Assembly (NCBI RefSeq): GCF_001597725.1
Contig: NZ_LUTR01000002.1
Location: 310,001 to 374,000 of the forward strand
DNA: 64,000 bases
From: Neptuniibacter marinus
Lineage (GTDB): Bacteria; Pseudomonadota; Gammaproteobacteria; Pseudomonadales; Balneatricaceae
Direction of reading: 5' to 3'
Shown: positions 42,790 to 51,856 of the stretch, in pieces
Numbering within the stretch: position 1 is the first letter of the stretch
Layout of the letters: every line of letters begins with the position of its first letter
Made by a program: the position numbers and the translations under genes
The notes under the pieces: generated by a model
What the model saw: only the letters and a program-made list of their open reading frames with translations
Told to the model about the DNA's origin: nothing
Databases searched by the model: none

Positions 42790-44252
42790 ATATGACATCG
42801 CAACAGTTGCAGGGGTTATTAAAAGAGCTCTGTTCATTGCCCACCGAGACAGAATGGGTTGAGTTTAAACGCAATGCCGATGTTGAAAAAATCGGTGAAT
42901 ATATATCGGCGCTGTCCAATTCGGCTGCATTGATTGGCAAACAAAGTGCTTACATGGTGTTTGGTGTCGATGATGATTCCCATCAAGTAGTTGGCACAAC
43001 CTTTAAGCCATCGCAGCAAAAACATAAACAACAAGAAATTGAAAACTGGTTATTGCAAAAGTTGCAGCCAAAAATCCACTTTCGCTTTTATGAGTTTCTG
43101 GCGGGTGAACTCGAAGAATTGGCCGTGGTGATTTTAGAAATACAACCAGCCACGCACAATCCTGTTCAATTTGACGGTATTGAGTTTATTCGTAGTGGTT
43201 CTTATAAGAAAAAACTCAAAGAGTTTCCGGAAAAAGAGCGAGCCTTATGGCGAGCGTTTGATAAAACGCCTTTTGAGCAACAATTAGCTGCAAGCAATAT
43301 CTCATCCGAAGAAGTGTTGAAGCTGCTTGAGTACCCAGACTATTTTGATTTAACCGGGTTACCCTTGCCTGACAACCGCAGTGGGATTTTGGAAGCGTTA
43401 AAAGCCGATAAGTTGATTCAGCCTGCCGTAGGCGGGCAATGGAATATTACAAATCTTGGTGCGATCTTATTCGCAAAGAAGCTGCAAAACTTTGCTCACC
43501 TAAGCCGCAAGGCTGTCCGTTTAATTCAGTATAAAGGCAATAGCCGAATTGAAACTGTTAGGGAAATTGAAGGCAATAAAGGGTATGCGGTTGGTTTTGA
43601 GGGGCTGATTGATTACTTAAAAACGTTATTGCCGTCAAATGAGGAAATAGGAAAAGCGTTTCGCAAAGAAGTGCCAATGTACCCTGAATTAGCGATTCGT
43701 GAGCTAGTGGCTAACGCCATTATCCATCAGGATTTTTCTTTAACCGGTACTGGCCCCTTGATTGAAGTCTTTGAGGCTCGAATGGAAATCGTTAACCCGG
43801 GGACTCCTTTGGTTGCGACGGAGCGATTTTTAGACTCACCACCACAAAGTCGTAACGAGGCGCTGGCTTCTTTTATGCGGCGGGTAAACATTTGTGAAGA
43901 GCGCGGTTCGGGTATTGATAAGGTCGTTTCGCAAACGGAGTTCTATCAACTGCCTGCGCCGATATTTGAGATGACTCAAAACCATACTCGATCGGTGCTC
44001 TTTGGCCATAAAGAGTTTGCTGAAATGGACAAAGAGGATCGCATTCGTGCGTGCTATCTGCATTGCTGTTTAAGACATGTGAACCGTGAGCATATGAACA
44101 ATGCTTCTCTACGTGAACGCTTTGGTATCGAACAAAAGAATCAAGCTCAGGTAAGTCGAGTGATAAAAGACACCGTGAACGTAGGGTTGATCAGAGCCTA
44201 TGACCCAGACGCTGGAACGAAAGCTATGCGTTATGTGCCTTGTTGGGCGTAA
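42780..44252 (+). CDS. AlbA_2/Schlafen-domain ATP-binding protein
   Basis: A 490-residue putative regulator or effector. The N-terminal AlbA_2 (Schlafen AAA_4-like) domain shows TEWVEFKRN (about 20-28) and YMVFGVDDD. A C-terminal GHKL-type ATP-binding segment (ELAIRELVANAIIHQDFS, then EIVNPGTPL) and a winged helix follow. Such proteins commonly sit between hsdS and hsdR in type I operons. The start at 42780 has GGAG seven bases upstream. Its stop lies inside a 22-bp direct repeat. Confidence 0.85.
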   Translation: MPVDMTSQQLQGLLKELCSLPTETEWVEFKRNADVEKIGEYISALSNSAALIGKQSAYMVFGVDDDSHQVVGTTFKPSQQKHKQQEIENWLLQKLQPKIHFRFYEFLAGELEELAVVILEIQPATHNPVQFDGIEFIRSGSYKKKLKEFPEKERALWRAFDKTPFEQQLAASNISSEEVLKLLEYPDYFDLTGLPLPDNRSGILEALKADKLIQPAVGGQWNITNLGAILFAKKLQNFAHLSRKAVRLIQYKGNSRIETVREIEGNKGYAVGFEGLIDYLKTLLPSNEEIGKAFRKEVPMYPELAIRELVANAIIHQDFSLTGTGPLIEVFEARMEIVNPGTPLVATERFLDSPPQSRNEALASFMRRVNICEERGSGIDKVVSQTEFYQLPAPIFEMTQNHTRSVLFGHKEFAEMDKEDRIRACYLHCCLRHVNREHMNNASLRERFGIEQKNQAQVSRVIKDTVNVGLIRAYDPDAGTKAMRYVPCWA

Positions 44253-44350
44253 TTTGCTTGATCGTTGCTTGACTGAGTGGTGCTGAATCTAACTGGTTTG
44301 GTAGTAATGTATTGATTTAAATGGATAAAATTTGCTTGATCGTTGCTTGA
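44251..44350. repeat. Perfect 22-bp direct repeat flanking a short spacer
   Basis: AATTTGCTTGATCGTTGCTT plus GA occurs at 44251-44272 and 44329-44350, 78 bases apart, between the AlbA-type gene and hsdR. The first copy starts at the last bases of the gene's stop codon. It may be a scar of gene insertion or loss. Confidence 0.85.
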
Positions 44351-44390
44351 TTGGCAAGGGGAACAAGCTTCGAATTGATTAGAGGTTAGG

Positions 44391-47300
44391 ATGAGTAACG
44401 TTGGTCAGCGTGAGCGCGCTACCCAAAATCGTATCGTTCAGTTTTTTCAAACTGACTTAGGCTATCGCTATTTAGGCGATTGGCAGGAGCGCGCTAATAA
44501 TAAAAATATTGAAGTAGATATCCTCGTTGATTGGTTAAAAAAGCGTGGTGTCAGCGAGGCGTTGATCAATCGTGCTATTCGTCAATTGGATACGGCAGCA
44601 GCGCTGGGCGAAGGTAAAAAGCTCTATTACGCCAACAAAGAGGTTTATCGCTTGCTGCGTTACGGCGTGAAAGACAAAGAAGGTGCTGGCCATCTTAATG
44701 AAACTGTGTGGCTGATTGACTGGAAAAACCCAGAAGCAAACGATTTTGCCATTGCCGAAGAAGTGTCCATTAAGGGCGAGAACCTCTCCCCTAAAATTAA
44801 GCGCCCAGACATAGTGCTGTATGTTAACGGTATTGCTGTTGGCGTGATTGAGCTGAAACGCTCTTCTGTGTCGGTTTCCGAAGGTATTCGGCAGAACCTC
44901 GATAATCAGAAGAAAGATTTTATTCGTAACTTCTTTACCACCATGCAATTGGTGATGGCGGGTAATGATACGCAAGGCTTGCGTTACGGCACGATTGAGA
45001 CACCAGAAAAGCACTACCTAGAGTGGAAGGAAGATTGCAGCAGCCATGAGCCAAATAGAGGGCCATACGATCATAAACTCGATTTTCACCTGAGCCGCGT
45101 GTGCAACAAAGCGCGCTTGCTGCAAATTATCCATGATTTTATTGTTTTCGATGCGGGTATTAAAAAGACCTGTCGTCACAATCAATTCTTTGGTATTGAA
45201 GCGGCAAAACGCCATATCACAAGGCGAGAAGGCGGCATTATTTGGCACACGCAAGGTTCTGGCAAAAGCCTCACTATGGTATGGCTGGCCAAATGGATTC
45301 GTGAGAATGTCAAAGACGCCCGTGTATTGATCGTGACCGATCGCACAGAGCTGGATGAGCAGATTGAAAAAGTGTTCACCGGTGTTGAGGAAGATATTTA
45401 TCGCACCAAAAGCGGTGCCGATTTGGTGGCGACGCTCAATCAGCCCAACCCTTGGTTGGTTTGCTCTTTAGTCCATAAATTTGGTCGGCAGTCTGATTCG
45501 GAAAACGATACCGTGACGGATGAGTTTATTGCCGAGTTGAAGAAATCCCTACCATCGGACTTTAAAGCCAAAGGCGATTTGTTTGTGTTTGTGGATGAGT
45601 GTCACCGTACTCAATCGGGCAAGTTGCACGAAGCGATGAAGTCCATCCTGCCAGAAGCCATGTTTGTCGGCTTCACCGGCACCCCCTTGATGAAGAAAGA
45701 CAAGAAGAAATCGGTTGAGGTATTTGGCCCTTACATTCACACCTATAAATTTGATGAAGCCGTGGCCGATGGGGTGGTGCTCGACTTGCGCTATGAAGCA
45801 CGAGACATTGACCAAAATGTCACTTCGCAGAAAAAGGTTGATGAATGGTTTGAGGCCAAAACACGCGGATTATCTCGATTAGCGAAAACCCAGTTGAAAC
45901 AGAAATGGGGCACCATGCAAAAGGTGCTGTCCAGTAAATCGCGTTTGCAGCAGATTGTGAATGATATCTTGCTGGATATGGACACCAAACCACGCCTGAT
46001 GGATGGCTACGGCAATGCCATGTTGGTCTGCTCTAGTGTCTATCAAGCTTGTAAAGCTTATGAAATGTTCAGCCAAACAGATTTAGCCGGTAAGGTGGCT
46101 ATTGTCACCAGTTTTCAGCCGACCGCTGCCAGCATTAAAGGGGAAGAAACCGGTGAAGGCTTAACGGAAAAGCTCTTTAAGTACGATATTTACCGCAAAA
46201 TGCTTGCGGATTACTTCGAGCAACCGGAAGACAAGGCCGCAAACCGGGTCGAAGAGTTTGAACAAGAAGTTAAAAAGCAATTTATTGATGAGCCAGGGCA
46301 AATGCGCTTACTGATCGTGGTCGATAAGTTGCTGACTGGCTTTGACGCCCCTTCGGCGACCTATTTGTATATTGACAAACAGATGGCTGATCACAATCTG
46401 TTTCAGGCTATTTGCCGCGTGAACCGCTTGGATGGCGATGATAAAGAATACGGTTACATCATTGATTACAAAGATCTGTTCCGCTCGTTGGATAAAGCGA
46501 TTTCTGATTATACTCAAGGCGCATTTGATGGTTATGACAAGGAAGACGTTGCAGGGCTGCTGAAAGATCGTTTAGAGCAAGCCAAGCTCGATTTGGATAA
46601 TGCGCTTGAAATGGTGCGCGCCTTGTGTGAGCCAGTCATAGCGCCACGCAATACGGAAGACTACATTCATTACTTTTGTGGTAAGTCAGGTCTGAACCAA
46701 GACGAGCTTACTGAGAAAGAGGCACTGCGTTTAACGCTTTATCAGAACGTTGCCAAACTGCTGCGTGCGTTCGCCAATATCGCCAATGAAATGCCTGATG
46801 CAGGCTATTCTGCGCAAGATGTAGACTCGATAAGAACAGAAGTGGCTCATTTTGAAAAAGTCCGTGACGAAGTAAAACTGGCCAGTGGCGATTTGGTAGA
46901 AATGAAACGCTTTGAGCCTGCCATGCGCCATTTGTTAGATATGTATATTCGTGCGGATGACAGCGAAGTGCTGATGGATTTTGAAGAGCTGGGTCTAATT
47001 GAGCTTATCGTTGAAAAAGGCGCTGATGCCGTGGAGGCTTTGCCTGAAAGTATTCGTAAGAATCAGGAAGCCATGGCCGAAACCATCGAAAATAACGTGC
47101 GTAAAACCATCGTTGATGAAAACCCGGTTAACCCCAAGTATTACGAGCAAATGTCGGTGTTATTGGATGAGCTGATTGAGCTTCGTCGCCAAAAAGCGAT
47201 TGAATATCAAGAGTATCTGGAAAAAATCCGTGAGCTATCTCGTAAGGTTATACGTCCTGAGCAGACAGCGGCTAACTATCCGCCATCGATGGACTCTAAT

Positions 47301-47513
47301 CCCAAACGCGCGTTTTACGATAATTTTGGTCAAGATGAATTACTGGCTACCAAAATAGATAGTGCCATTCGTTATACCAAAAAAGCGGACTGGGTGGGAG
47401 ATCGCTTTAAGGAGCGAGAAATTGCCAATGCTGTGCGAGAAGAAACGGCGGGTTATGAAGTGGATATTCAGGGTGTAATGGAATTGGCAAAAGCGCAAAA
47501 AGATTATTTATGA
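44391..47513 (+). CDS. hsdR: Type I restriction endonuclease subunit HsdR
   Basis: DNA translocase and nuclease subunit, 1040 residues. The N-terminal nuclease domain has RPDIVLYVNGIAVGVIELKRS (PD-ExK, Asp, Glu and Lys present, about 138-158). The motor follows with WHTQGSGKSLTMVWLA (Walker A, about 284), FVFVDECHRTQSG (DEAH-type box, about 400) and VGFTGTPL. The C-terminal helical part is complete. GAGGTTAGG precedes the ATG. With hsdM and hsdS it should give an active type I system. Confidence 0.95.
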   Translation: MSNVGQRERATQNRIVQFFQTDLGYRYLGDWQERANNKNIEVDILVDWLKKRGVSEALINRAIRQLDTAAALGEGKKLYYANKEVYRLLRYGVKDKEGAGHLNETVWLIDWKNPEANDFAIAEEVSIKGENLSPKIKRPDIVLYVNGIAVGVIELKRSSVSVSEGIRQNLDNQKKDFIRNFFTTMQLVMAGNDTQGLRYGTIETPEKHYLEWKEDCSSHEPNRGPYDHKLDFHLSRVCNKARLLQIIHDFIVFDAGIKKTCRHNQFFGIEAAKRHITRREGGIIWHTQGSGKSLTMVWLAKWIRENVKDARVLIVTDRTELDEQIEKVFTGVEEDIYRTKSGADLVATLNQPNPWLVCSLVHKFGRQSDSENDTVTDEFIAELKKSLPSDFKAKGDLFVFVDECHRTQSGKLHEAMKSILPEAMFVGFTGTPLMKKDKKKSVEVFGPYIHTYKFDEAVADGVVLDLRYEARDIDQNVTSQKKVDEWFEAKTRGLSRLAKTQLKQKWGTMQKVLSSKSRLQQIVNDILLDMDTKPRLMDGYGNAMLVCSSVYQACKAYEMFSQTDLAGKVAIVTSFQPTAASIKGEETGEGLTEKLFKYDIYRKMLADYFEQPEDKAANRVEEFEQEVKKQFIDEPGQMRLLIVVDKLLTGFDAPSATYLYIDKQMADHNLFQAICRVNRLDGDDKEYGYIIDYKDLFRSLDKAISDYTQGAFDGYDKEDVAGLLKDRLEQAKLDLDNALEMVRALCEPVIAPRNTEDYIHYFCGKSGLNQDELTEKEALRLTLYQNVAKLLRAFANIANEMPDAGYSAQDVDSIRTEVAHFEKVRDEVKLASGDLVEMKRFEPAMRHLLDMYIRADDSEVLMDFEELGLIELIVEKGADAVEALPESIRKNQEAMAETIENNVRKTIVDENPVNPKYYEQMSVLLDELIELRRQKAIEYQEYLEKIRELSRKVIRPEQTAANYPPSMDSNPKRAFYDNFGQDELLATKIDSAIRYTKKADWVGDRFKEREIANAVREETAGYEVDIQGVMELAKAQKDYL

Positions 47514-47529
47514 ATAAAGAAAAATATTA

Positions 47530-48243
47530 ATGCCTAATATCGAGATTGGTGCTATTAAGATGCAGCTAAATCGTAAGGCGATTAAAAACCTCCATATTAG
47601 CGTATTGCCGCCCAATGGACGTGTGCGTGTTTCTGCTCCTGAATCTATGACAGAAACCGCAATCCGGATGGCAGTGATCAGCCGCATTCCTTGGATCAAG
47701 AAACAGCAGAGTGATTTTGCCAAACAACCTCGCCAATCTGATCGAGCAATGGTTAGCGGTGAATGTCATTACCTGTGGGGCAGGCGTTATCGTCTGAATC
47801 TTATCGAGCGCTCCGGAAAGCATGAAATCAAGCTAGGTCGTGGTCGATTGCATTTATATGTCAATCCCGCAACCACTCTTGAGAACAAGGCGCTGGTACT
47901 GAGCTCATATTATCGAGATGCACTTAAAGCGCGAATCGCTGAGTTATTGCCTGTTTGGGAAGATAAGATCGGCGTTACAGCTGCCGATTGGGGAATCAAA
48001 AAGATGAAAACCAAGTGGGGCAGCTGCAACACGCAGGCCAAGCGTATTTGGCTGAATTTAGAACTTGCTAAAAAGCCACCGGAGTGTTTGGAGTACATCC
48101 TAGTACATGAATTGGTGCACTTGCTTGAGCGTAATCACAATGAACGCTTCAAGGGGTATATGGACAGGCTACTTCCCGATTGGCGAGAGCGCCGTGATTT
48201 GTTAAACCGAATGCCTTTAGCACATAATAATTGGATTTATTAA
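47530..48243 (+). CDS. M48/YgjP-type metallopeptidase linked to the restriction operon
   Basis: A 237-residue DUF45/YgjP-like zinc peptidase with the HExxH motif in LVHELVHLLERNHNERF (about 196-212), and MKTKWGSCNTQAKRIWLN before it. It begins 17 bases after hsdR. Genes of this family very often follow hsdR, though their role there is not established; regulated degradation of a restriction subunit is one idea. The motif residues are intact. Confidence 0.88.
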   Translation: MPNIEIGAIKMQLNRKAIKNLHISVLPPNGRVRVSAPESMTETAIRMAVISRIPWIKKQQSDFAKQPRQSDRAMVSGECHYLWGRRYRLNLIERSGKHEIKLGRGRLHLYVNPATTLENKALVLSSYYRDALKARIAELLPVWEDKIGVTAADWGIKKMKTKWGSCNTQAKRIWLNLELAKKPPECLEYILVHELVHLLERNHNERFKGYMDRLLPDWRERRDLLNRMPLAHNNWIY

Positions 48244-48431
48244 AGTTTGGTTTTGTTTAATGCAGGTGAACTGGGGTATTGACGGGTATTGTTGACCATT
48301 TCGTGGTTCTACTCGAGATGGTGCGAATATATGGCCATTCAGCTTTATTAATATTAAAATCGCATCAACAATACCCCTCCCGCTACCCGTTAGATCAGCG
48401 CCCCGCGAGGGGTTATTCGTTTTTAAGGCTT

Positions 48432-49130
48432 CTAATTTTTGGTGCCGTAATGAGTTACGGCACCAAAATTCGCTTTCAACCACACATCATTCTCCGGTCC
48501 ACAAAGGTGGCGCAACAGCGCTAGGTTGATTTGGTGGCTGATCACGTTGGCGTTTCGTTTTTGGCTCTCTTTTTTCAAACCTCTCAGTAATAACCCTGTA
48601 CATGATTTGCCCATTTGCTCCGGCGAACTGGGCAGGCAAAAGGCGCGGTTTTGCTGTTTGGGGTGCAAGGTAGTGCGCTTTCCTGTTTTAGATAAAGGTG
48701 TAACGCACCAAAAGATACAGGCGTTGGCGGGTGCGTTGGCTTGCAATATTCTAGTTTGAATCGTGCCATCCCTATTTGTCGGTAACAAATGTGCCGGTAA
48801 CAAAACTAACCCGCCTTGCGCGTGGCCATCAACCTCAGGTAAAGGCAACCAATATAAGTTGGGCCATTGCTCGGGACTCTGCCATTTTTCTACGATCACT
48901 TGCGTGCCAATGCTATTTAGCCATTGGTGAATCGGGCAGCCTGGGTGTGCTTGTTTAACACGCGGTAACTGATAGGTCAGCCAGCGGGTTAAGCGTTCGG
49001 CTACATTATCGCATTGGTTTAATGCTGGGTAGAGGGTAAACGCGCCATGCCCAATCAGTAACGCGACCACCTGCTGTATCCATTCTCTATCCCAATCGTT
49101 ACCACTTGCCCATAACACGTCACTTTTCAC
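48432..49130 (-). CDS. Unrecognised island protein
   Basis: A 232-residue reading frame starting with GTG (MKSDVLWASGNDWDREW). It contains LYWLPLPEVDGHAQGGLVLLPAHLLP and NACIFWCVTPLSKTGKRT and is rich in Trp and Pro. The C-terminal codons (AVTHYGTKN) overlap a perfect hairpin at 48437-48468. I do not recognise a family. The ribosome site is weak. It faces the restriction operon and runs in the same direction as the integrase, so it may belong to the island backbone. Confidence 0.55.
   Translation of the reverse strand: MKSDVLWASGNDWDREWIQQVVALLIGHGAFTLYPALNQCDNVAERLTRWLTYQLPRVKQAHPGCPIHQWLNSIGTQVIVEKWQSPEQWPNLYWLPLPEVDGHAQGGLVLLPAHLLPTNRDGTIQTRILQANAPANACIFWCVTPLSKTGKRTTLHPKQQNRAFCLPSSPEQMGKSCTGLLLRGLKKESQKRNANVISHQINLALLRHLCGPENDVWLKANFGAVTHYGTKN
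48437..48468. terminator. Perfect 14-bp hairpin, probable bidirectional terminator
   Basis: TTTTGGTGCCGTAA-TGAG-TTACGGCACCAAAA. It lies between the convergent M48 peptidase gene and the unrecognised minus-strand ORF, with A/T tracts on both sides as expected for a two-way terminator. Confidence 0.75.
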
Positions 49131-49939
49131 CTTGTTGGTTCGTCATGCCGTCTATTTTCAGTTGTCGGGTACAGACTTGGAGGTGAATTAGATGAAAGAA
49201 ATGGCCATCAAACTAACCGGTCAAATCAGTTTTTTCTGATGACCTGTGCGCTGTTAACTGTTTGATATACATAGTCCAATACAGCGCTGTTTGACGGCAT
49301 TTAGCCCATGCAAAAAAATCGAGACGCCAAACGATCGTTTGCATTCTGGGTTAGAAAAAACAAACGGTTTGTACTTTGGATTCGAGGTTGGTTTAGAGTA
49401 CAAAAAGTGCCAAACCTTGCTTTGAACCAGTACTGGCAAGGCCTGCCGGCTTTGGACTTCAATCGAGACGCCAAACAGTAAATGGGCTAATTTCCCTGTT
49501 TGGCGTTTCGATCCAAAAGCCAAACGGATAGTGGTTTTGGCGTATGGGGGTAAAGGCATGGGGAAGTGTGTGGCGGCTGTTGAAACTCATGGATTAGCAA
49601 ATGACGCCTAGGGGATTGCATCAGCTGATCAAAGTAAGTAATTGGGTTGGTTGATTTAGCTTAAAGCTGGGTGTGGTATTTTGTAAGCGAGCTATCGGTA
49701 GGAAAAGCAATGGCTGGATAGTGACAAGGCGAAATGAGAACCGACGCGTACAAAAATGCACAGGCGTCGGCCATAGTGGCTTGAAGATTATGTTTGGTGG
49801 CTTGTTGTGTTAATCCAAGCCCCAATTGCCCCATTCCTTAGGGCAGTGTAATTTCCTCTTATTCACCCTCTAATGCCCGTCATATCAAGTGTTGCCCCAT
49901 TGTCCCAACTGCCCACGGTAAGTGAGCAAATGGGGGCTG
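49131..49939. other. Non-coding island region with hairpins and iterated motifs, about 810 bases
   Basis: No convincing gene. The part 49310-49515 has a cluster of dyads built on GCCAAAC/GTTTGGC (listed separately). The part 49800-49930 has several GCCCCATT and TGCCCA motifs (near 49820, 49833, 49882 and 49911). This looks like a protein-binding region of the island, for example an origin of transfer or replication; nothing in the sequence decides which. Confidence 0.55.
49318..49512. repeat. Hairpin cluster based on GACGCCAAAC
   Basis: ATCGAGACGCCAAAC occurs at 49318 and 49462. The second copy pairs with CTGTTTGGCGTTTCGAT at 49496-49512 as a 17-bp stem with one mismatch and a 17-base loop. 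The first copy runs into the perfect 14-bp palindrome CAAACGATCGTTTG (49328-49341). A smaller CAAAC-G-GTTTG lies at 49361-49371. Confidence 0.75.
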
Positions 49940-50278
49940 CTAGTTTCTCCTGATTGGCTTTTTCGGCATACGGCTGCGTTTGCCATCGAAGAAGGCCAAT
50001 ACTCTGAACCAATAGAGTGATTCTTCATAACCTAGGCTGTACGTTGGGCGTGCTGGCGGGATGAGCCCCAGTTTGCGTCCTAGGCTGACAATCACGAAGA
50101 GCGTGAGCTTTAGCGTCAGCCAAGGAACGAGTACCACGAGTACCATCAGGCAATACCGAGTAAGTGCGTAGCCTATGCCATAAGGTTGTTCGAGTAAGGC
50201 AATGCCAATACACCAACCAAGTCCTGCCAGCATGGCTATTGGAAAGGTAATGGGGGCGAGTCGTATCATAAGTTGCAT
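49940..50278 (-). CDS. Small membrane protein co-transcribed with the integrase
   Basis: A 112-residue protein with two hydrophobic segments, about residues 5-28 (LAPITFPIAMLAGLGWCIGIALL) and 37-66. The tail is basic (GKRSRMPKKPIRRN). The start at 50278 has AGGAGG upstream, inside the end of the integrase gene, and follows the integrase stop by one base. I do not recognise the family. Tight coupling to the integrase suggests an island function such as mobilisation or exclusion, but this is a guess. Confidence 0.75.
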   Translation of the reverse strand: MQLMIRLAPITFPIAMLAGLGWCIGIALLEQPYGIGYALTRYCLMVLVVLVPWLTLKLTLFVIVSLGRKLGLIPPARPTYSLGYEESLYWFRVLAFFDGKRSRMPKKPIRRN

Positions 50279-50279
50279 G

Positions 50280-51530
50280 TTAACGCCCTCCTGTTTGGTG
50301 TTGTGAAGCGGGCTCAAAGTTCACCAGTGGTTCGATCACATCAGCCACGGTTTGATGGGCAATACGGCGCTCTTCAAAGTAATCGTGGCGGTCGTAGATA
50401 CCCTCAACGCCTTTTAGCTTATGGTTAAGACAGCGTTCGGCCACGTTGCCTGCGATGCCTAAAGAGGCGGCAAGGCTGCGAAAGGTGCGGCGTAAATCGT
50501 GTACGGTGAAGTGTTCAAGCTTGCCCATTTTATTGGGTGGTTGCTTTTTGCGCCCAGGCTCGCGACCAAAGAGTTTAGAAATGGCACGGTTCAGCGTATC
50601 TGGCCCCATATGCGGACGATGGCTTGCTCGTCTGGCTGGAAAAACATAAGGCGAGCCACAAGCGCGGATTTGCAGCTCGTTAAACCAAGCAATGGCTTGG
50701 CGCGGTAAAGGGATGCTAATTGGCACGCCAGTTTTACTGCGTTCTTTGGGTAGATCCCACACGCCTGTGGTTAAATCCATTTCACGCCACATGGCTTCGC
50801 ACAGTTCGCTTTTGCGCACGCCCAACACCAAAAACAGGCAGCAAGCGAGGTAATTGTCGCGGCCAAAGCTATTGATATGGGTATGAAACACGCTGAAGGC
50901 GTAGTGAATTTCCTCTTTGCTGAGCATCCTGTCTTTACTGGACTCCACGCCACCGGCATCGTCCACGGTAAATGCTGCGGCGGGGTTGTTCAGCGTTAAG
51001 TCGAGCTTTATCGCATGTCGAAACAACTGCTTCATGTACATCAAGGTGTCGTTGGCAATGGTAGGGCGGTTACTTTCTCGAATGCGCTCTAATACTTCGC
51101 GTACGTCACGTGCGGTCACCTCAGCAATACACTTAATGCCAATGACAGGGCTTATGTCTTTGGTGTAAACCCGATACGGAATTTTGGGATGCTTTAGTCG
51201 TCTACTCAGATCGGTTCGATACCAGTCATGGAACAGTTGATCCACGGTTTCAATGTCAGGTAACTCGATTTTCTGTTTTTCTAGAAGAGGATCTATGCCG
51301 TCACGTACTTCCTTTCGAAAGTATGCGGCGGCAATTCTGGCGTCTGCCAACGACATTAAAGGAAATTGCCCCAAGGTTGCTTCTCGTCTTCCTTTGGCTG
51401 TGGTGTAGCGGATCATCCAGTAAGGCGAGCCTTGTTTGCGGACGCAAAAGTATAGCCCTTCACCATCTGAATATTTTTTTGGGTCGGCTTTGCAGTATGC
51501 AATAACCTGTTTTGCTGTGAGTTTTCCCAT
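50280..51530 (-). CDS. int: Tyrosine recombinase / integrase of the proximal island
   Basis: Catalyses site-specific integration into the yicC 3' end. The 416-residue protein has the DUF4102-type arm-binding domain (GLYFCVRKQGSPYWMIRYTTAKGRREATLGQFP), a core-binding domain, and the catalytic residues in GVRKSELCEAMW (Arg), HDLRRTFRSLA (His-x-x-Arg) and LNHKLKGVEGIYDRHDY (His and the Tyr region). The start at 51530 (MGKLTAKQV) is chosen for TATGGAG upstream; the frame stays open to 51584. It lies next to yicC and points away from it, like the integrases of yicC-borne mobilizable islands. Confidence 0.93.
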   Translation of the reverse strand: MGKLTAKQVIAYCKADPKKYSDGEGLYFCVRKQGSPYWMIRYTTAKGRREATLGQFPLMSLADARIAAAYFRKEVRDGIDPLLEKQKIELPDIETVDQLFHDWYRTDLSRRLKHPKIPYRVYTKDISPVIGIKCIAEVTARDVREVLERIRESNRPTIANDTLMYMKQLFRHAIKLDLTLNNPAAAFTVDDAGGVESSKDRMLSKEEIHYAFSVFHTHINSFGRDNYLACCLFLVLGVRKSELCEAMWREMDLTTGVWDLPKERSKTGVPISIPLPRQAIAWFNELQIRACGSPYVFPARRASHRPHMGPDTLNRAISKLFGREPGRKKQPPNKMGKLEHFTVHDLRRTFRSLAASLGIAGNVAERCLNHKLKGVEGIYDRHDYFEERRIAHQTVADVIEPLVNFEPASQHQTGGR

Positions 51531-51574
51531 GTTTACTCCATAGTTGCTGAAATAATGGAGGGGGCAATAATGGC

Positions 51575-51727
51575 TGCCCACCACCGATTTGCTTATTGAA
51601 TCAGCAGCTAACCTGTTGTGGTGGCGAGTTAAATGCGAAAATTGGGTAACTTACTGCCCACCAATTTGCTCACCGCAAAATGCTTATTGAGCCAAAATGA
51701 GGGGGCTGCCCACCATTCTGCCCACCA
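51575..51727. promoter_or_regulatory. Four TGCCCACCA boxes (probable integrase arm sites)
   Basis: Exact nonamers at 51575-51583, 51655-51663, 51707-51715 and 51719-51727. The last two are 12 bp apart, exactly like the pair at 31936/31948 on the other end of the element. Confidence 0.65.
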
Positions 51728-51782
51728 CTAAACAGGTAGTTGGTAACGGACATCTGCAAACCGATTTGGACGGGAAAAATAA

Positions 51783-51830
51783 AAAAGCCCTGTATTTTCA
51801 ATGCTCTTCACAAGGTAATACAGGGCTTTT
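51783..51830 (-). terminator. Terminator after yicC
   Basis: AAAAGCCCTGTATT and AATACAGGGCTTTT form a perfect 14-bp stem with a 20-base loop; on the minus strand TTTTTTATTTT follows. It ends yicC transcription before the integrase. Confidence 0.85.
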
Positions 51831-51856
51831 AGGACATTCTTGGACGGGTAGAAAAA

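Larger units (their letters stand above)
51531..51856. other. Integrase promoter and arm-site region, 326 bases
   Basis: Contains four TGCCCACCA boxes (51575, 51655, 51707 and 51719), repeated TGCTTATTGA motifs (51590 and 51680) and the yicC terminator. It is the integrase-side end of the proximal island. The integrase promoter must lie among the boxes, so binding of the integrase could repress its own gene. Confidence 0.65.

Noticed and set aside
49254-49559. Minus-strand frame of 101 codons over the hairpin cluster
   Set aside because: It runs through dyads and repeated motifs, has no ribosome site or recognisable domain, and is better explained as chance in structured DNA.
17700-51856. 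CRISPR array or cas genes
   Set aside because: Repeats found are two- or three-copy operators and end repeats; no regular spacer array and no Cas protein was seen.
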